From Brevibacterium siliguriense (GTDB taxonomy: Bacteria > Actinomycetota > Actinomycetes > Actinomycetales > Brevibacteriaceae): a stretch of 64,000 nt of DNA. The notes under the pieces are model-generated. The model had not been told where the DNA came from. It saw only the letters and a list, made by a program, of their open reading frames with translations, and searched no databases. The stretch spans positions 2,170,001 to 2,234,000 of the forward strand of contig NZ_LT629766.1 of NCBI RefSeq assembly GCF_900105315.1, in the 5' to 3' direction. The position numbers and the translations under genes were made by a program. Of the stretch, positions 54,944 to 63,735 are shown in pieces. Each line of letters starts with the position of its first letter. Position 1 is the stretch's first letter.

Positions 54944-54949
54944 TAGGCT
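54944..54949 (+). promoter_or_regulatory. TAGGCT -10 box for yggT
   Basis: CGATAGGCTGAAG lies 46 bases before the yggT start, giving a leader of about 40 bases with GAAAGGCG as ribosome site. Confidence 0.35.
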
Positions 54950-54994
54950 GAAGCCTCAGACCTCAAGCAACAACGAAAGGCGCGGGGGACCCAC

Positions 54995-55294
54995 GTGGCC
55001 ATCATCTTCTACATCCTCGGTACAGCGCTGAGCCTCTACGTCTACGTGCTCCTGGCGCGAGTCGTGCTCGACCTGGTCCAGGTGTTCTCCCGCGACTGGA
55101 GGCCCACCGGCTTCCTCCTCGTCCTCGCCGAGATCGTGTACACACTCACCGATCCGCCGCTGAAGCTGCTGCGCAAGATCATTCCGCCGCTGCGTCTGGG
55201 GCAGGTCTCGCTAGATCTGGGATTCATCGTTCTGCTCATCGGCATCCAGATCATCGCGTCGGTGTTCTTCAACCTCTCGCACGCCTCCGCCTGA
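54995..55294 (+). CDS. YggT family membrane protein
   Basis: A 99-residue protein with two hydrophobic regions, one at each end, separated by a loop with DPPLKLLRKIIPPLR, the family hallmark. YggT proteins lie between sepF and divIVA in most Gram-positives; they are linked to division and osmotic tolerance, but the mechanism is unknown. It starts at a GTG. A 304-base gap follows. Confidence 0.9.
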   Translation: MAIIFYILGTALSLYVYVLLARVVLDLVQVFSRDWRPTGFLLVLAEIVYTLTDPPLKLLRKIIPPLRLGQVSLDLGFIVLLIGIQIIASVFFNLSHASA

Positions 55295-55525
55295 TCCCCG
55301 TCCTGGCAGTGATCTCGCCTGACGAGTCACTGTGATTCGGAGTCGGTAGCTTCCTGCAGAATGCGCCGGTCGATTACCGCTATTCGTTTGAGTGAATACC
55401 CGGTAAATGATGAATATGCTGACCGGGATTGGCTGTTCGCATGTCCGAGTTGTTAGCCTCGAATGCGTAGAACTTCGTCACTGAATGCGAGACACGCCAT
55501 TACTGCGGGACAAAACTGCAGGTGT

Positions 55526-55531
55526 TACGCT
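55526..55531 (+). promoter_or_regulatory. TACGCT -10 box for divIVA
   Basis: TGTTACGCTAATGTG contains overlapping TACGCT (55526-55531) and TAATGT (55531-55536) boxes, about 65 bases before the start codon. The rest of the 304-base gap has no visible gene; a TGACGAGTCACT word at 55320 resembles the 23895 repeats. Confidence 0.45.
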
Positions 55532-55545
55532 AATGTGACGTTGAA

Positions 55546-55563
55546 GCCGTCCTTCTGGACGGC
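55546..55563 (+). other. Hairpin at the 5' end of the divIVA leader
   Basis: GCCGTCC-TTCT-GGACGGC is a perfect 7-bp stem with a four-base loop, a few bases after the predicted transcription start and about 35 bases before the start codon. It may stabilise the mRNA or regulate its translation. Confidence 0.5.
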
Positions 55564-55598
55564 AGCGTAATGAATGTAGATCGACCGAAGGTGACCTC

Positions 55599-56402
55599 AT
55601 GGCGCTCACGCCTGAAGACGTAGTAAACAAGCGGTTCCAGCATGTGAAGTTCCGCGACGGGTACGACCAGGACGAAGTCGACGATTTCCTTGATGAGGTC
55701 GTCGTTGAGATTCGCCGTCTCTACCAGGAGAACGACGAACTGCGTCAGAAGCTCTCCACCGCCGAACAGCGTGTGAAGGAACTCGAAGCCGGCGGCGCCT
55801 CCACCGCACCGGCACAGGACATCGACGCCACTCAGGCGATGCCCGCCGCTGTTCCCGTACCGGAAGAGAAAGAGGAGGCTCCGGCTCAGGCCGAGGCACC
55901 TGCCGCTCCGGCACCGGTCGAAGAGACCCCGGCTCCGGCCGTCAAGGAAGCTGCTCCCGCTCCGAAGGACAGCTCTGCTGCACCAGCGGTCGCCGCCGGT
56001 GCTGCCGGTGGAGCCGCAGGCGCCGGTCTCGGTGCTGTCGCAGCCGGCGGCGACGGAGACGCTCATGGTCTCATCGCTCTGGCTCAGCGCGTCCACGACG
56101 AGCATGTTGCCGAAGGTGAGCGCAAGCGCGACGAGCTCATCAAGGGCGCGGAGAAGGAAGCCGCCGACATCGTCGGCAAGGCCGAAACCAAGCGCGACGA
56201 AACGCTGTCGACCCTCGAAACGCAGAAGTCGACCCTCGAGCGTTCGATCGACCAGCTGTCGAACTTCGAGCGCCAGTACCGCACTCGACTCAAGAGCTAC
56301 CTCAACGATCAGCTGCGAGACCTCGAGAACTCCACGAGCCTGGCTCCGGAGACCCTCGACGGAAACGGCCCACTGGGCGGTTCTTCGAACCACAAGCTCT
56401 GA
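55599..56402 (+). CDS. divIVA: DivIVA/Wag31 polar growth scaffold
   Basis: A 267-residue coiled-coil protein. The N-terminal membrane-binding domain MALTPEDVVNKRFQHVKFRDGYDQDEV is strongly conserved, followed by a first coiled coil (to ~residue 65), an Ala/Pro/Glu-rich linker (65-155), and a second coiled coil (160-250) with Leu/Glu/Lys heptads. In actinobacteria it marks cell poles, recruits wall synthesis and is phosphorylated by PASTA kinases in mycobacteria. GAAGGTGA precedes the ATG. It closes the ftsZ-sepF-yggT-divIVA group. Confidence 0.95.
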   Translation: MALTPEDVVNKRFQHVKFRDGYDQDEVDDFLDEVVVEIRRLYQENDELRQKLSTAEQRVKELEAGGASTAPAQDIDATQAMPAAVPVPEEKEEAPAQAEAPAAPAPVEETPAPAVKEAAPAPKDSSAAPAVAAGAAGGAAGAGLGAVAAGGDGDAHGLIALAQRVHDEHVAEGERKRDELIKGAEKEAADIVGKAETKRDETLSTLETQKSTLERSIDQLSNFERQYRTRLKSYLNDQLRDLENSTSLAPETLDGNGPLGGSSNHKL

Positions 56403-56513
56403 TCTCCAAGCATCACCGACCGAGGTCCGGGAACTCTGCGGAGCACCCGGGCCTCCGTCATGTTCGCGCCCCGGGCGAGCTCAAGCCTGCGCCGGAGCCG
56501 AGTGGCGGTGGGC

Positions 56514-56519
56514 TAGAAT
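56514..56519 (+). promoter_or_regulatory. TAGAAT -10 box, probable leaderless promoter of lspA
   Basis: The last T is eight bases before the ATG at 56527, so the transcript should begin at or beside the start codon. A second ATG (56518) overlaps the box and would be too early. Confidence 0.55.
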
Positions 56520-56526
56520 GAACCAA

Positions 56527-57063
56527 ATGAACGATCCTGCCTCACGGGTGAAAAGACCTCGCGCCGCCATGATGGCCCTGCTGTTCACAATCGCGGCAAT
56601 CGTGGTCGTGATCGATCAGTTCACGAAGTTCCTCGCCGTCAGCCTTCTCGAAGATCGGCCTCCGGTGCCTGTGATCGGCTCTCTGGCCGGATTCACCTTC
56701 TACCGCAATCCCGGTGCAGCACTCGGCCTCGGATCGAGCGTGACGTGGGTCTTCCCGATCATCGCTATCGGCGTCTTCATCGCGATCCTCGTGATCTCCC
56801 GCAAGCTCGGCTCGCGAGCCTGGGCGATCGGACTCGGTCTGCTGCTGGGCGGTCTCTTCGGCAACCTCGTCGACCGGCTCTTCCGGGAACCTGGATTCCT
56901 GCACGGAGCCGTCGTCGACTTCATCGATCTGTCGCTGTTCATTTGCAATGTCGCGGACATCGCGATCTCCGCCGCCGCAGTGACGCTTGTCATCGTCAGC
57001 CTCAGAGGTATCGACATCGACGGCTCGGACTCCACCCGTGTGAAAGAGGACTCTCATGACTGA
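56527..57063 (+). CDS. lspA: Lipoprotein signal peptidase (signal peptidase II)
   Basis: A 178-residue membrane aspartyl protease with four transmembrane helices that removes the signal peptide from lipidated prolipoproteins such as the two in this window. Catalytic Asp residues lie in GNLVDRLF and [19 protein letters not shown] is a conserved substrate-binding loop. The ATG was chosen for its leaderless spacing; one at 56518 would add three residues. It overlaps the pseudouridine synthase gene by eight bases. Confidence 0.94.
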   Translation: MNDPASRVKRPRAAMMALLFTIAAIVVVIDQFTKFLAVSLLEDRPPVPVIGSLAGFTFYRNPGAALGLGSSVTWVFPIIAIGVFIAILVISRKLGSRAWAIGLGLLLGGLFGNLVDRLFREPGFLHGAVVDFIDLSLFICNVADIAISAAAVTLVIVSLRGIDIDGSDSTRVKEDSHD

Positions 57064-57979
57064 ACGCTCCATCCTCGTCCCCGAGGGACTCGACGGACAG
57101 CGTGTGGACGCTGCGATGTCGAAGCTGCTCGGCCTCTCCCGCACCGCTGCCGCCGATATCTGTGCCGACGGGGGAGTGGAGATGTCCGGTCGCCCGGTCA
57201 TCAAATCCGATCGCGTCATCGCCGGCGAACGGCTCGACATCATGATGCCCGAACCCAGGAAGCCGCTCGAGGTCGTGCCCGACCCCGTGCCGGGAATGCG
57301 GATCGTCCACGACGAGGATGCCTTCGTCGTCGTCGACAAGCCCGTCGGCGTGGCAGCCCACCCGGCCCTCGGCTGGACCGGACGCACCGTCGTCGGCGGG
57401 CTCGCCGCAGCGGGCTTCCGCATCGCGACTTCGGGCGCGCCCGAACGCCAGGGCATCGTGCAGCGACTCGACGTCGGAACCTCCGGGCTCATGGTCGTGG
57501 CGAAGAGCGAATACGCCTACAGCGTGCTCAAACGCGCCTTCAAGGAACGCACGGTGGAGAAGACCTATCACGCGGTCGTGCAGGGGCTGCCCGATCCCGT
57601 GCTCGGCACCATCGACGCCCCGATCGCCCGGCACCCGAAGCATGACGGGCTCTACGCAGTGCGCACCGAAGGCAAGAACGCGATCACCCATTACGAAGTG
57701 ATCGAAGCTCATCGCCGAGCCGCCCTCGTCGAAGTCCATCTGGAGACCGGACGCACCCACCAGATCCGCGTCCACTTCTCGGCCACCAAGCATCCCTGCG
57801 TCGGCGACCTGCCCTATGGCGCCGATCCGGTGCTGGCGAAGGAACTCGGTCTCGAACGGCAATGGCTGCACGCCGTCAAACTCGGCTTCCACCATCCCGA
57901 CACGCAGAAGTGGGTCGAATTCGAAAGCGGTTACCCCGAGGATCTGCAGACCGCTCTCGACCGCATCCGGCCGAACTGA
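57056..57979 (+). CDS. RluA/RluD-family pseudouridine synthase
   Basis: A 307-residue enzyme: an N-terminal S4-like RNA-binding domain (residues ~10-80), then the synthase domain with the catalytic Asp near residue 139 in [15 protein letters not shown], and RTHQIRVHF later. It isomerises uridines in rRNA; RluD of E. coli acts at 1911/1915/1917 of 23S rRNA, and this pairing with lspA is conserved in many bacteria. The exact target cannot be determined here. It overlaps lspA, so both are co-translated. Confidence 0.9.
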   Translation: MTERSILVPEGLDGQRVDAAMSKLLGLSRTAAADICADGGVEMSGRPVIKSDRVIAGERLDIMMPEPRKPLEVVPDPVPGMRIVHDEDAFVVVDKPVGVAAHPALGWTGRTVVGGLAAAGFRIATSGAPERQGIVQRLDVGTSGLMVVAKSEYAYSVLKRAFKERTVEKTYHAVVQGLPDPVLGTIDAPIARHPKHDGLYAVRTEGKNAITHYEVIEAHRRAALVEVHLETGRTHQIRVHFSATKHPCVGDLPYGADPVLAKELGLERQWLHAVKLGFHHPDTQKWVEFESGYPEDLQTALDRIRPN

Positions 57980-58058
57980 GGTCGGGAGTCCCTCTCCTTT
58001 GTTGCCGATGGACTAAGCTGGAGACGCAACACCGGCAACTTCAGGAAGGCGGCGCTCA

Positions 58059-61000
58059 GTGCCGAACGAGGACTTCGTCCACCTCCACGTCCATACCGAA
58101 TACTCCATGTTGGACGGTGCGGCCCGGCTCGCCGATCTGATGGCGGCGACGAAGGCATCGGGCATGTCCGCGATCGCCACGACCGACCACGGATACCTGT
58201 TCGGAGCCTTCGACTTCTGGTCTCAGGCGACTGCCGCCGGGATCAAACCGATCATCGGCGTCGAAGCCTATGTCACCCCCGGCACCGACCGCCGGGACAA
58301 GACCCGCGTGAAGTGGCGCACCGACGAATCGCAGAAGAGCGACGACCTGTCCGGAGGTGGTCTCTACACTCATATGACGCTGCTGTCGCGGAACAACACG
58401 GGCATGCGGAACCTGTTCAAGGCATCGTCGTATGCTTCCCTGGATTCGGTGACCGCGAAATGGCCTCGGCTGGACCAGGATCTGCTCGAGAGCTACTCCG
58501 ACGGACTCATCGCCACCACCGGCTGCCCGTCCGGAGAGGTCCAGGTGCGGCTGCGGCTCGGCCAGTACGAAGAGGCCAAAGCAGCCGCCGGGAAGTACCG
58601 TGAGATCTTCGGCAAGGACAACTACTACGTCGAACTCATGGACCACGGCCTGTCAATCGAGAAGCGGGTGACGAAGGACCTCATCCGACTGTCGAAGGAA
58701 CTCGACATTCCGCTGGTGGCAACCAACGACCTCCACTACACGCACGAATCGGATGCGAAGGCGCACGAAGCCCTGCTGGCCATCCAGTCCGGTTCCAAAT
58801 TGATCGAACCCACCTACGACCAGGGCGGTTCGCGTTTCGCCTTCTCCGGGTCCGGCTATTACCTCAAGACCCCCGCAGAGATGCGGTCCCTGTTCAGGGA
58901 ATTCCCGGAAGCCTGCGACAACACCCTCGAGATCGCCGAGAAATGCGAAGTCTCCTTCGACACCTCGGCGAACTATATGCCGAAGTTCCCGTGCCCTCCC
59001 GGTGAGGACGAGACCTCGTGGCTGATCAAGGAAGTCGCGAAGGGACTCGACTACCGGTACCCCAACGGCGTTCCCGACGAAGTTCGCAAGCAGGCCGACT
59101 ACGAGCTCGACATCATCATCTCGATGGGCTTCCCCGGCTACTTCCTCGTCGTCGCCGACTTCATCAACTGGTCGAAGGATAATGGCATCCGCGTCGGGCC
59201 CGGCCGTGGTTCGGGAGCCGGCTCGATGGTCGCCTACGCGATGCGCATCACCGACCTCGATCCGCTGCAGCACGGACTGTTCTTCGAACGCTTCCTCAAC
59301 CCGGACCGTGTGTCCATGCCCGACTTCGACGTCGACTTCGATGATCGCCGCCGCAGCGAGGTCATCGACTATGTGACCGAGAAGTACGGCGATGAGCGTG
59401 TGGCGATGATCGTCACCTACGGCACGATCAAAACGAAGATGGCGCTGAAGGACTCCGCACGTGTGCTCGGCAAGCCCTTCTCGATGGGTGAGCGGCTGAC
59501 GAAGGCGCTGCCGCCGGCCGAGATGGCCAAGGACATTCCGCTCAAGGACATCGAGGACACCGAATCCAAGCGCTATAAGGAAGCCGGTGAGTTCCGCGAA
59601 CTCGTCGACACCGACCCGGAGGCCCGTGAGACCTTCGAGACCGCGAAAGGCCTCGAAGGGCTGAAGCGGCAGTGGGGCGTCCACGCCGCCGGTGTCATCA
59701 TGTCCTCGGACCCGATCATCGACGTCATCCCGATCATGCGTCGGTTCCAGGACGGTCAGGTCATCACCCAGTTCGACTATCCGACCTCTGAGGGCCTCGG
59801 GCTCATCAAGATGGACTTCCTGGGGCTGCGGAACCTCACGATCATCTCCGACGCAGTGGAGAACATCAAAGCCAACCGAGACTATGATCTCGACCTCGAG
59901 CATCTGAGCCTCGATGATCCGGCGGCGTATGAGCTGCTGACCCGAGGCGACACCCTCGGTGTGTTCCAGCTCGACGGCGGCGGCCTGCGCGCTCTGCTGC
60001 GGATGATGAAGCCGGACAACTTCGAGGATATCTCCGCCACCCTGGCTCTCTACCGACCCGGTCCGATGGGTGCGGACTCGCATACGAACTATGCGCTGCG
60101 CAAGAACGGGCTCCAGGAGGTCACCCCGATCCACCCGGAGCTCGAGGAGCCGCTCAAGGAGATCCTCGACACCACCTACGGTCTCATCATCTACCAGGAA
60201 CAGGTGATGGCGATCGCGCAGAAGGTCGCCGGCTACTCCCTCGGCCAGGCAGACATCCTCCGCCGTGCGATGGGCAAGAAGAAGAAGTCCGAGCTCGACA
60301 AGCAGCAGGTCGGCTTCTTCGGCGGAATGAAGGAACGCGGCTACTCGGAAGCCGCCGCTCAGGCCCTGTGGGACATCCTGCTGCCGTTCTCTGACTACGC
60401 GTTCAACAAGGCGCACTCGGCCGCCTACGGTGTCGTGTCCTACTGGACCGCTTTCCTCAAGGCCCACTACACGGCCGAATACATGGCGGCCCTGCTCACC
60501 TCGGTCGGTGACAACAAGGACAAGCTCGCGATCTACCTCAACGAGTGCCGGCGCCTCGGCATCACCGTGCTGCCCCGGACGTCAACGAATCCGCGCTCCA
60601 CTTCACGCCGGTCGGCACCGATATCCGCTTCGGCATGGGAGCGGTCCGCAACGTCGGCGCTCACGTCGTCGAGGGCATCGTCGAAGCCCGTGGAGAGAAG
60701 GGCGCCTACACCTCGTTCACGGACTTCCTCGACAAGGTGCCCAGCCACGTGTGCAACAAGCGCACGATCGAATCGCTCATCAAGGCCGGCGGCTTCGATT
60801 CGCTCGGCCACAGCCGCCGCTCACTCGTCGAAGTCCACGAGGAGGCCGTCGACTCGGTCATCGGCGTCAAGAGGCAGGAAGCCAACGGACAGTTCGACCT
60901 CTTCGCCGGGCTCGGCGGAGACGATGACTCGCCCGGCTTCTCGGTGACCATTCCCGACCGTCCGGAGTGGGAGAAGAAGGAGAAGCTGTCCTTCGAGCGT

Positions 61001-61615
61001 GACATGATCGGTCTCTACGTCTCCGATCACCCGCTCAACGGCCTCGAAGGTGTGCTGGCTGCCGAATCCGATGCCTCCATCGCTGAGGTGATCGATCCGG
61101 AATCGCACCGTCACGACGGATCTCAGATCAAGGTCTGCGGAATGATCACACAGGTCACCCGCAAGGTGTCGAAGAACTCCGGACGTCCCTATGCGATCGT
61201 GACCTTGGAGGACCTCGAAGCCGAGATCGAAGTGATGTTCTTCGGCGACACCTACGAACCGGTGGCGAGCCTGCTGGCCACCGACCTCGTGATCTCCCTG
61301 ACCGGGCGCATCCGCACCTCAGAAGACCGGCCGACTTCGCTGATGGCGATGTCGATGACGATTCCCGATGTCACCGACCCCAACGACCGGCCGCTCAACC
61401 TCATCATGTCGATGGAGAAGGCGACCGAAGACATGGCCGCGAAGCTCAAACGGATCCTCGAATCCAACAAGGGCCATACGGACGTCCACATCACCCTGTC
61501 CCAGCCGGGGCGGCAGACGGTGATGCGCCTGGACCGGTCGATCCGGGTCGATCCGAATCCGAGCCTCTACGGAGATCTCAAGGCGCTGCTGGGCTCCCGC
61601 TGCTTCAGCGTCTGA
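58059..61615 (+). CDS. dnaE: DNA polymerase III alpha subunit, frameshifted
   Basis: Two frames together give about 1185 residues, the expected length. The first frame has the PHP domain ([15 protein letters not shown]), polymerase core with catalytic Asps near residue 420 ([12 protein letters not shown]), and the fingers motif [11 protein letters not shown]; it runs in sense to LGITVLP at about 60575. It then becomes nonsense, ending at 60947. The remaining region (helix-hairpin-helix with DFLDKVPSH, the OB fold with [11 protein letters not shown], and the C-terminal tau-binding part) is in another frame from [10 protein letters not shown] to 61615. One extra C in the CCCC run at 60573-60576 restores the whole. 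As the replicative polymerase is essential, a sequencing error is likely. It starts at a GTG after GGAAGGCGG. Confidence 0.88.
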
Positions 61616-61663
61616 GGTCCGTCCGCACTTCGGGCCGGAGGACTGACGTCTTGCCGTGGAGAC

Positions 61664-61669
61664 TAGAAT
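61664..61669 (+). promoter_or_regulatory. TAGAAT -10 box, probable leaderless promoter of hisD
   Basis: GACTAGAATGG places the predicted transcription start one base before the GTG at 61677. This is the same arrangement as at lspA and the MATE gene. Confidence 0.5.
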
Positions 61670-61676
61670 GGTGCGG

Positions 61677-62978
61677 GTGAACATTCTGGACTTCCGTGGT
61701 GAGACCCTCAACAAGCGATTCCTGGCGCAGAAGCTGCCTCGGGCCGCCGAGACCCATGCCGATATCGAACGACGTGTGGCCGAACTGCTCGAAACCGTCG
61801 CCGGCGGGGGAGCGGCAGCGGTGAAGGACTTCACCGAACGCTTCGACGGAGTGCGCCCCGACGCCCTGCGCGTATCGGAATCCGCACTGGCTGAGGCCGC
61901 CGCTGAGCTCGATCCGGCGGTCAAAGCCGGGCTCGTCGAATCCATCGCCCGAGCTCGGAAGGTCGCCGCCGATCAGCGCCCTGTCGATGTCCGCACCGAA
62001 TTGGCCTCCGGCGCCTTCGTCACCACCCGTCACCTGCCGGTCGAACGCGTCGGACTCTATGTGCCCGGCGGATTGGCCGTGTACCCCTCGACGGTCATCA
62101 TGAACGTCGTGCCCGCGCAGACTGCCGGTGCCCACTCACTTGCGATCGCCAGTCCACCCCAGTCCAACGGCCTGCCGCACCCGACCGTGCTCGCCACCGC
62201 ACACATCCTCGGCGTCGACGAAGTCTGGGCGATGGGTGGCGCACAGGCGATCGGCGCCCTGGCCTACGGCTTCGACGACGGGGAGGAACTCGAACCCGTC
62301 GATCTCATCACCGGACCCGGAAACGCCTATGTGGCTGCGGCGAAGTCACTCGTCCGCTCGCGGGTCGGCATCGACGCGGTCGCCGGACCCACGGAGATCA
62401 TCATCCTCGCCGACGATCAGGCAGACCCGCGCTTCGTCGCCGCCGACCTCATCAGCCAGGCCGAGCACGACGAACTGGCCGCCTCGGTGCTGGTCACCGA
62501 CTCCGACGCACTCGCCGAAGCGGTGCAGAAGGAGTTGGAGACACAGGTGCCGGAGGCGATGCACGCCGAGCGGATCGCCACGGCTCTGGCCGGACGGCAG
62601 TCGGCGATCGTCCTCGTCGACGACCTCGACGCCGGGATCACCGTCGTCAACGGCTATGCCGGTGAGCACGTCGAAGTCCACACGGCCGATGCCGCCGTGG
62701 TCGGGGCACGGATCACGAACGGGGGAGCGGTCTTCCTCGGCGATTGGGCACCGGTGTCGTTGGGCGACTACTGTGCCGGATCGAACCACGTGCTGCCCAC
62801 GATGGGCACCGCCGCTCACGGTTCGGGCCTGGGTGTGCACTCATTCATCAAGGTCAGCCAGGTCATCGACTACGACCGGGCGGCCCTCAACGAGGTGGCC
62901 GAATACATCGGTGTTCTCGCCGCCAGCGAACAGCTGCCGGCCCACGGCCGGGCTGTCGACATCAGGTTCGAGGAGTAG
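61677..62978 (+). CDS. hisD: Histidinol dehydrogenase
   Basis: A 433-residue enzyme that oxidises L-histidinol to histidine in two NAD-dependent steps. [32 protein letters not shown] and [14 protein letters not shown] are the hallmark segments; the late [15 protein letters not shown] loop holds catalytic and zinc residues. The start used is the GTG giving MNILDFRG; an ATG three codons earlier overlaps the -10 box. No other his genes follow; nrdR begins two bases after it. hisDCBHAFI clusters are usual elsewhere, so this arrangement is split. Confidence 0.94.
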   Translation: MNILDFRGETLNKRFLAQKLPRAAETHADIERRVAELLETVAGGGAAAVKDFTERFDGVRPDALRVSESALAEAAAELDPAVKAGLVESIARARKVAADQRPVDVRTELASGAFVTTRHLPVERVGLYVPGGLAVYPSTVIMNVVPAQTAGAHSLAIASPPQSNGLPHPTVLATAHILGVDEVWAMGGAQAIGALAYGFDDGEELEPVDLITGPGNAYVAAAKSLVRSRVGIDAVAGPTEIIILADDQADPRFVAADLISQAEHDELAASVLVTDSDALAEAVQKELETQVPEAMHAERIATALAGRQSAIVLVDDLDAGITVVNGYAGEHVEVHTADAAVVGARITNGGAVFLGDWAPVSLGDYCAGSNHVLPTMGTAAHGSGLGVHSFIKVSQVIDYDRAALNEVAEYIGVLAASEQLPAHGRAVDIRFEE

Positions 62979-62980
62979 AG

Positions 62981-63478
62981 ATGCGCTGTCCGTTCTGCCG
63001 TGAGTCCGATTCGCGGGTCGTCGATTCGAGGACCAGCGAAGACGGCGCAGCGATCCGCCGGCGCCGGCAGTGCCGTCACTGCGGCCGCCGCTTCACCACG
63101 ATGGAGGCCACGAGTCTGTCGGTGATCAAACGCTCCGGCGTCACCGAGGAGTTCTCCCGTCAGAAGATCATGTCGGGAGTGCGCAAAGCCTGCCAGGGAC
63201 GTCCGGTCAGCGACGATGATCTCGCGAAGCTCGCACAGCGGGTGGAGGAGAACATCCGGTCGCAGGGGATCGCGGAGATCGACGCCGACGAAGTGGGTCT
63301 GTCGATCCTCGACCCGTTGCGCGAACTCGACCAGGTCGCCTACCTGCGATTCGCCAGCGTGTACCAGGGGTTCGACTCGCTCGAGGACTTCGAAGCCGCA
63401 ATCGATTCACTGCGTGCCGATGCGCTGCTGCAGTCCGGGCAGACCCGTGAACCCACCCCTGACGACTTCGCCGACTGA
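62981..63478 (+). CDS. nrdR: Transcriptional repressor NrdR
   Basis: A 165-residue ATP/dATP-responsive repressor of ribonucleotide reductase genes. The zinc ribbon has MRCPFC and CRHCGRRF, and the ATP-cone domain follows ([18 protein letters not shown]). It is ~10 residues longer than most because of the C-terminal tail. It is two bases after hisD and likely in the same transcript. No nrd genes or NrdR boxes were found in the window. Confidence 0.95.
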   Translation: MRCPFCRESDSRVVDSRTSEDGAAIRRRRQCRHCGRRFTTMEATSLSVIKRSGVTEEFSRQKIMSGVRKACQGRPVSDDDLAKLAQRVEENIRSQGIAEIDADEVGLSILDPLRELDQVAYLRFASVYQGFDSLEDFEAAIDSLRADALLQSGQTREPTPDDFAD

Positions 63479-63572
63479 GCTTCGCGGAGCGTTCGCGTGA
63501 CCGGATCCTGAGACTGCTGAGATTTCCGTCAGAAATATCCGTTTCGAGTACCGTGGTACAGAAACAGTTGTG

Positions 63573-63645
63573 TAGTATTGAACGTGCGCGCTGCGGCGCG
63601 CGGCCGCTTGCGGTTCGGAGGGGAAGCCGAACCCAAGCGGCCTTT
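63573..63645 (+). ncRNA. Candidate small transcript between nrdR and the helicase gene
   Basis: TAGTAT (63573-63578) is a good -10; a transcript from about 63585 would end at the strong hairpin at 63602-63645, giving an RNA of about 60 bases with a very GC-rich 5' part. The stretch also encodes a short Arg/Ala-rich open frame from 63578. No known RNA family is recognised. Confidence 0.3.
63602..63645 (+). terminator. Terminator hairpin downstream of nrdR
   Basis: GGCCGCTTGCGGTTCGG pairs with CCGAACCCAAGCGGCC with one bulged base and an eight-base loop, then TTT and an AT-rich stretch. It probably ends the hisD-nrdR transcript, or the candidate small RNA. Confidence 0.7.
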
Positions 63646-63660
63646 CAATATTCACCCTCG

Positions 63661-63722
63661 TTACTACCTGACGGCGGCCCAGCAACCTCGCGCGAGGTTG
63701 CTGGGCCGCCGTCAGGTAGTAA
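63661..63722. repeat. Perfect 62-bp palindrome
   Basis: Two 31-base arms, from TTACTACCTGACGGCGG to its exact complement CCGCCGTCAGGTAGTAA, meet at a CGCGCG centre with no spacer. It lies between convergent genes and probably acts as a bidirectional terminator as RNA; as DNA it could extrude a cruciform. Confidence 0.8.
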
Positions 63723-63735
63723 AAGGGGTTTGGGG

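Noticed and set aside
58653-60467. 604-codon minus-strand frame opposite dnaE
   Set aside because: Antisense shadow; the plus strand is unmistakably the polymerase.
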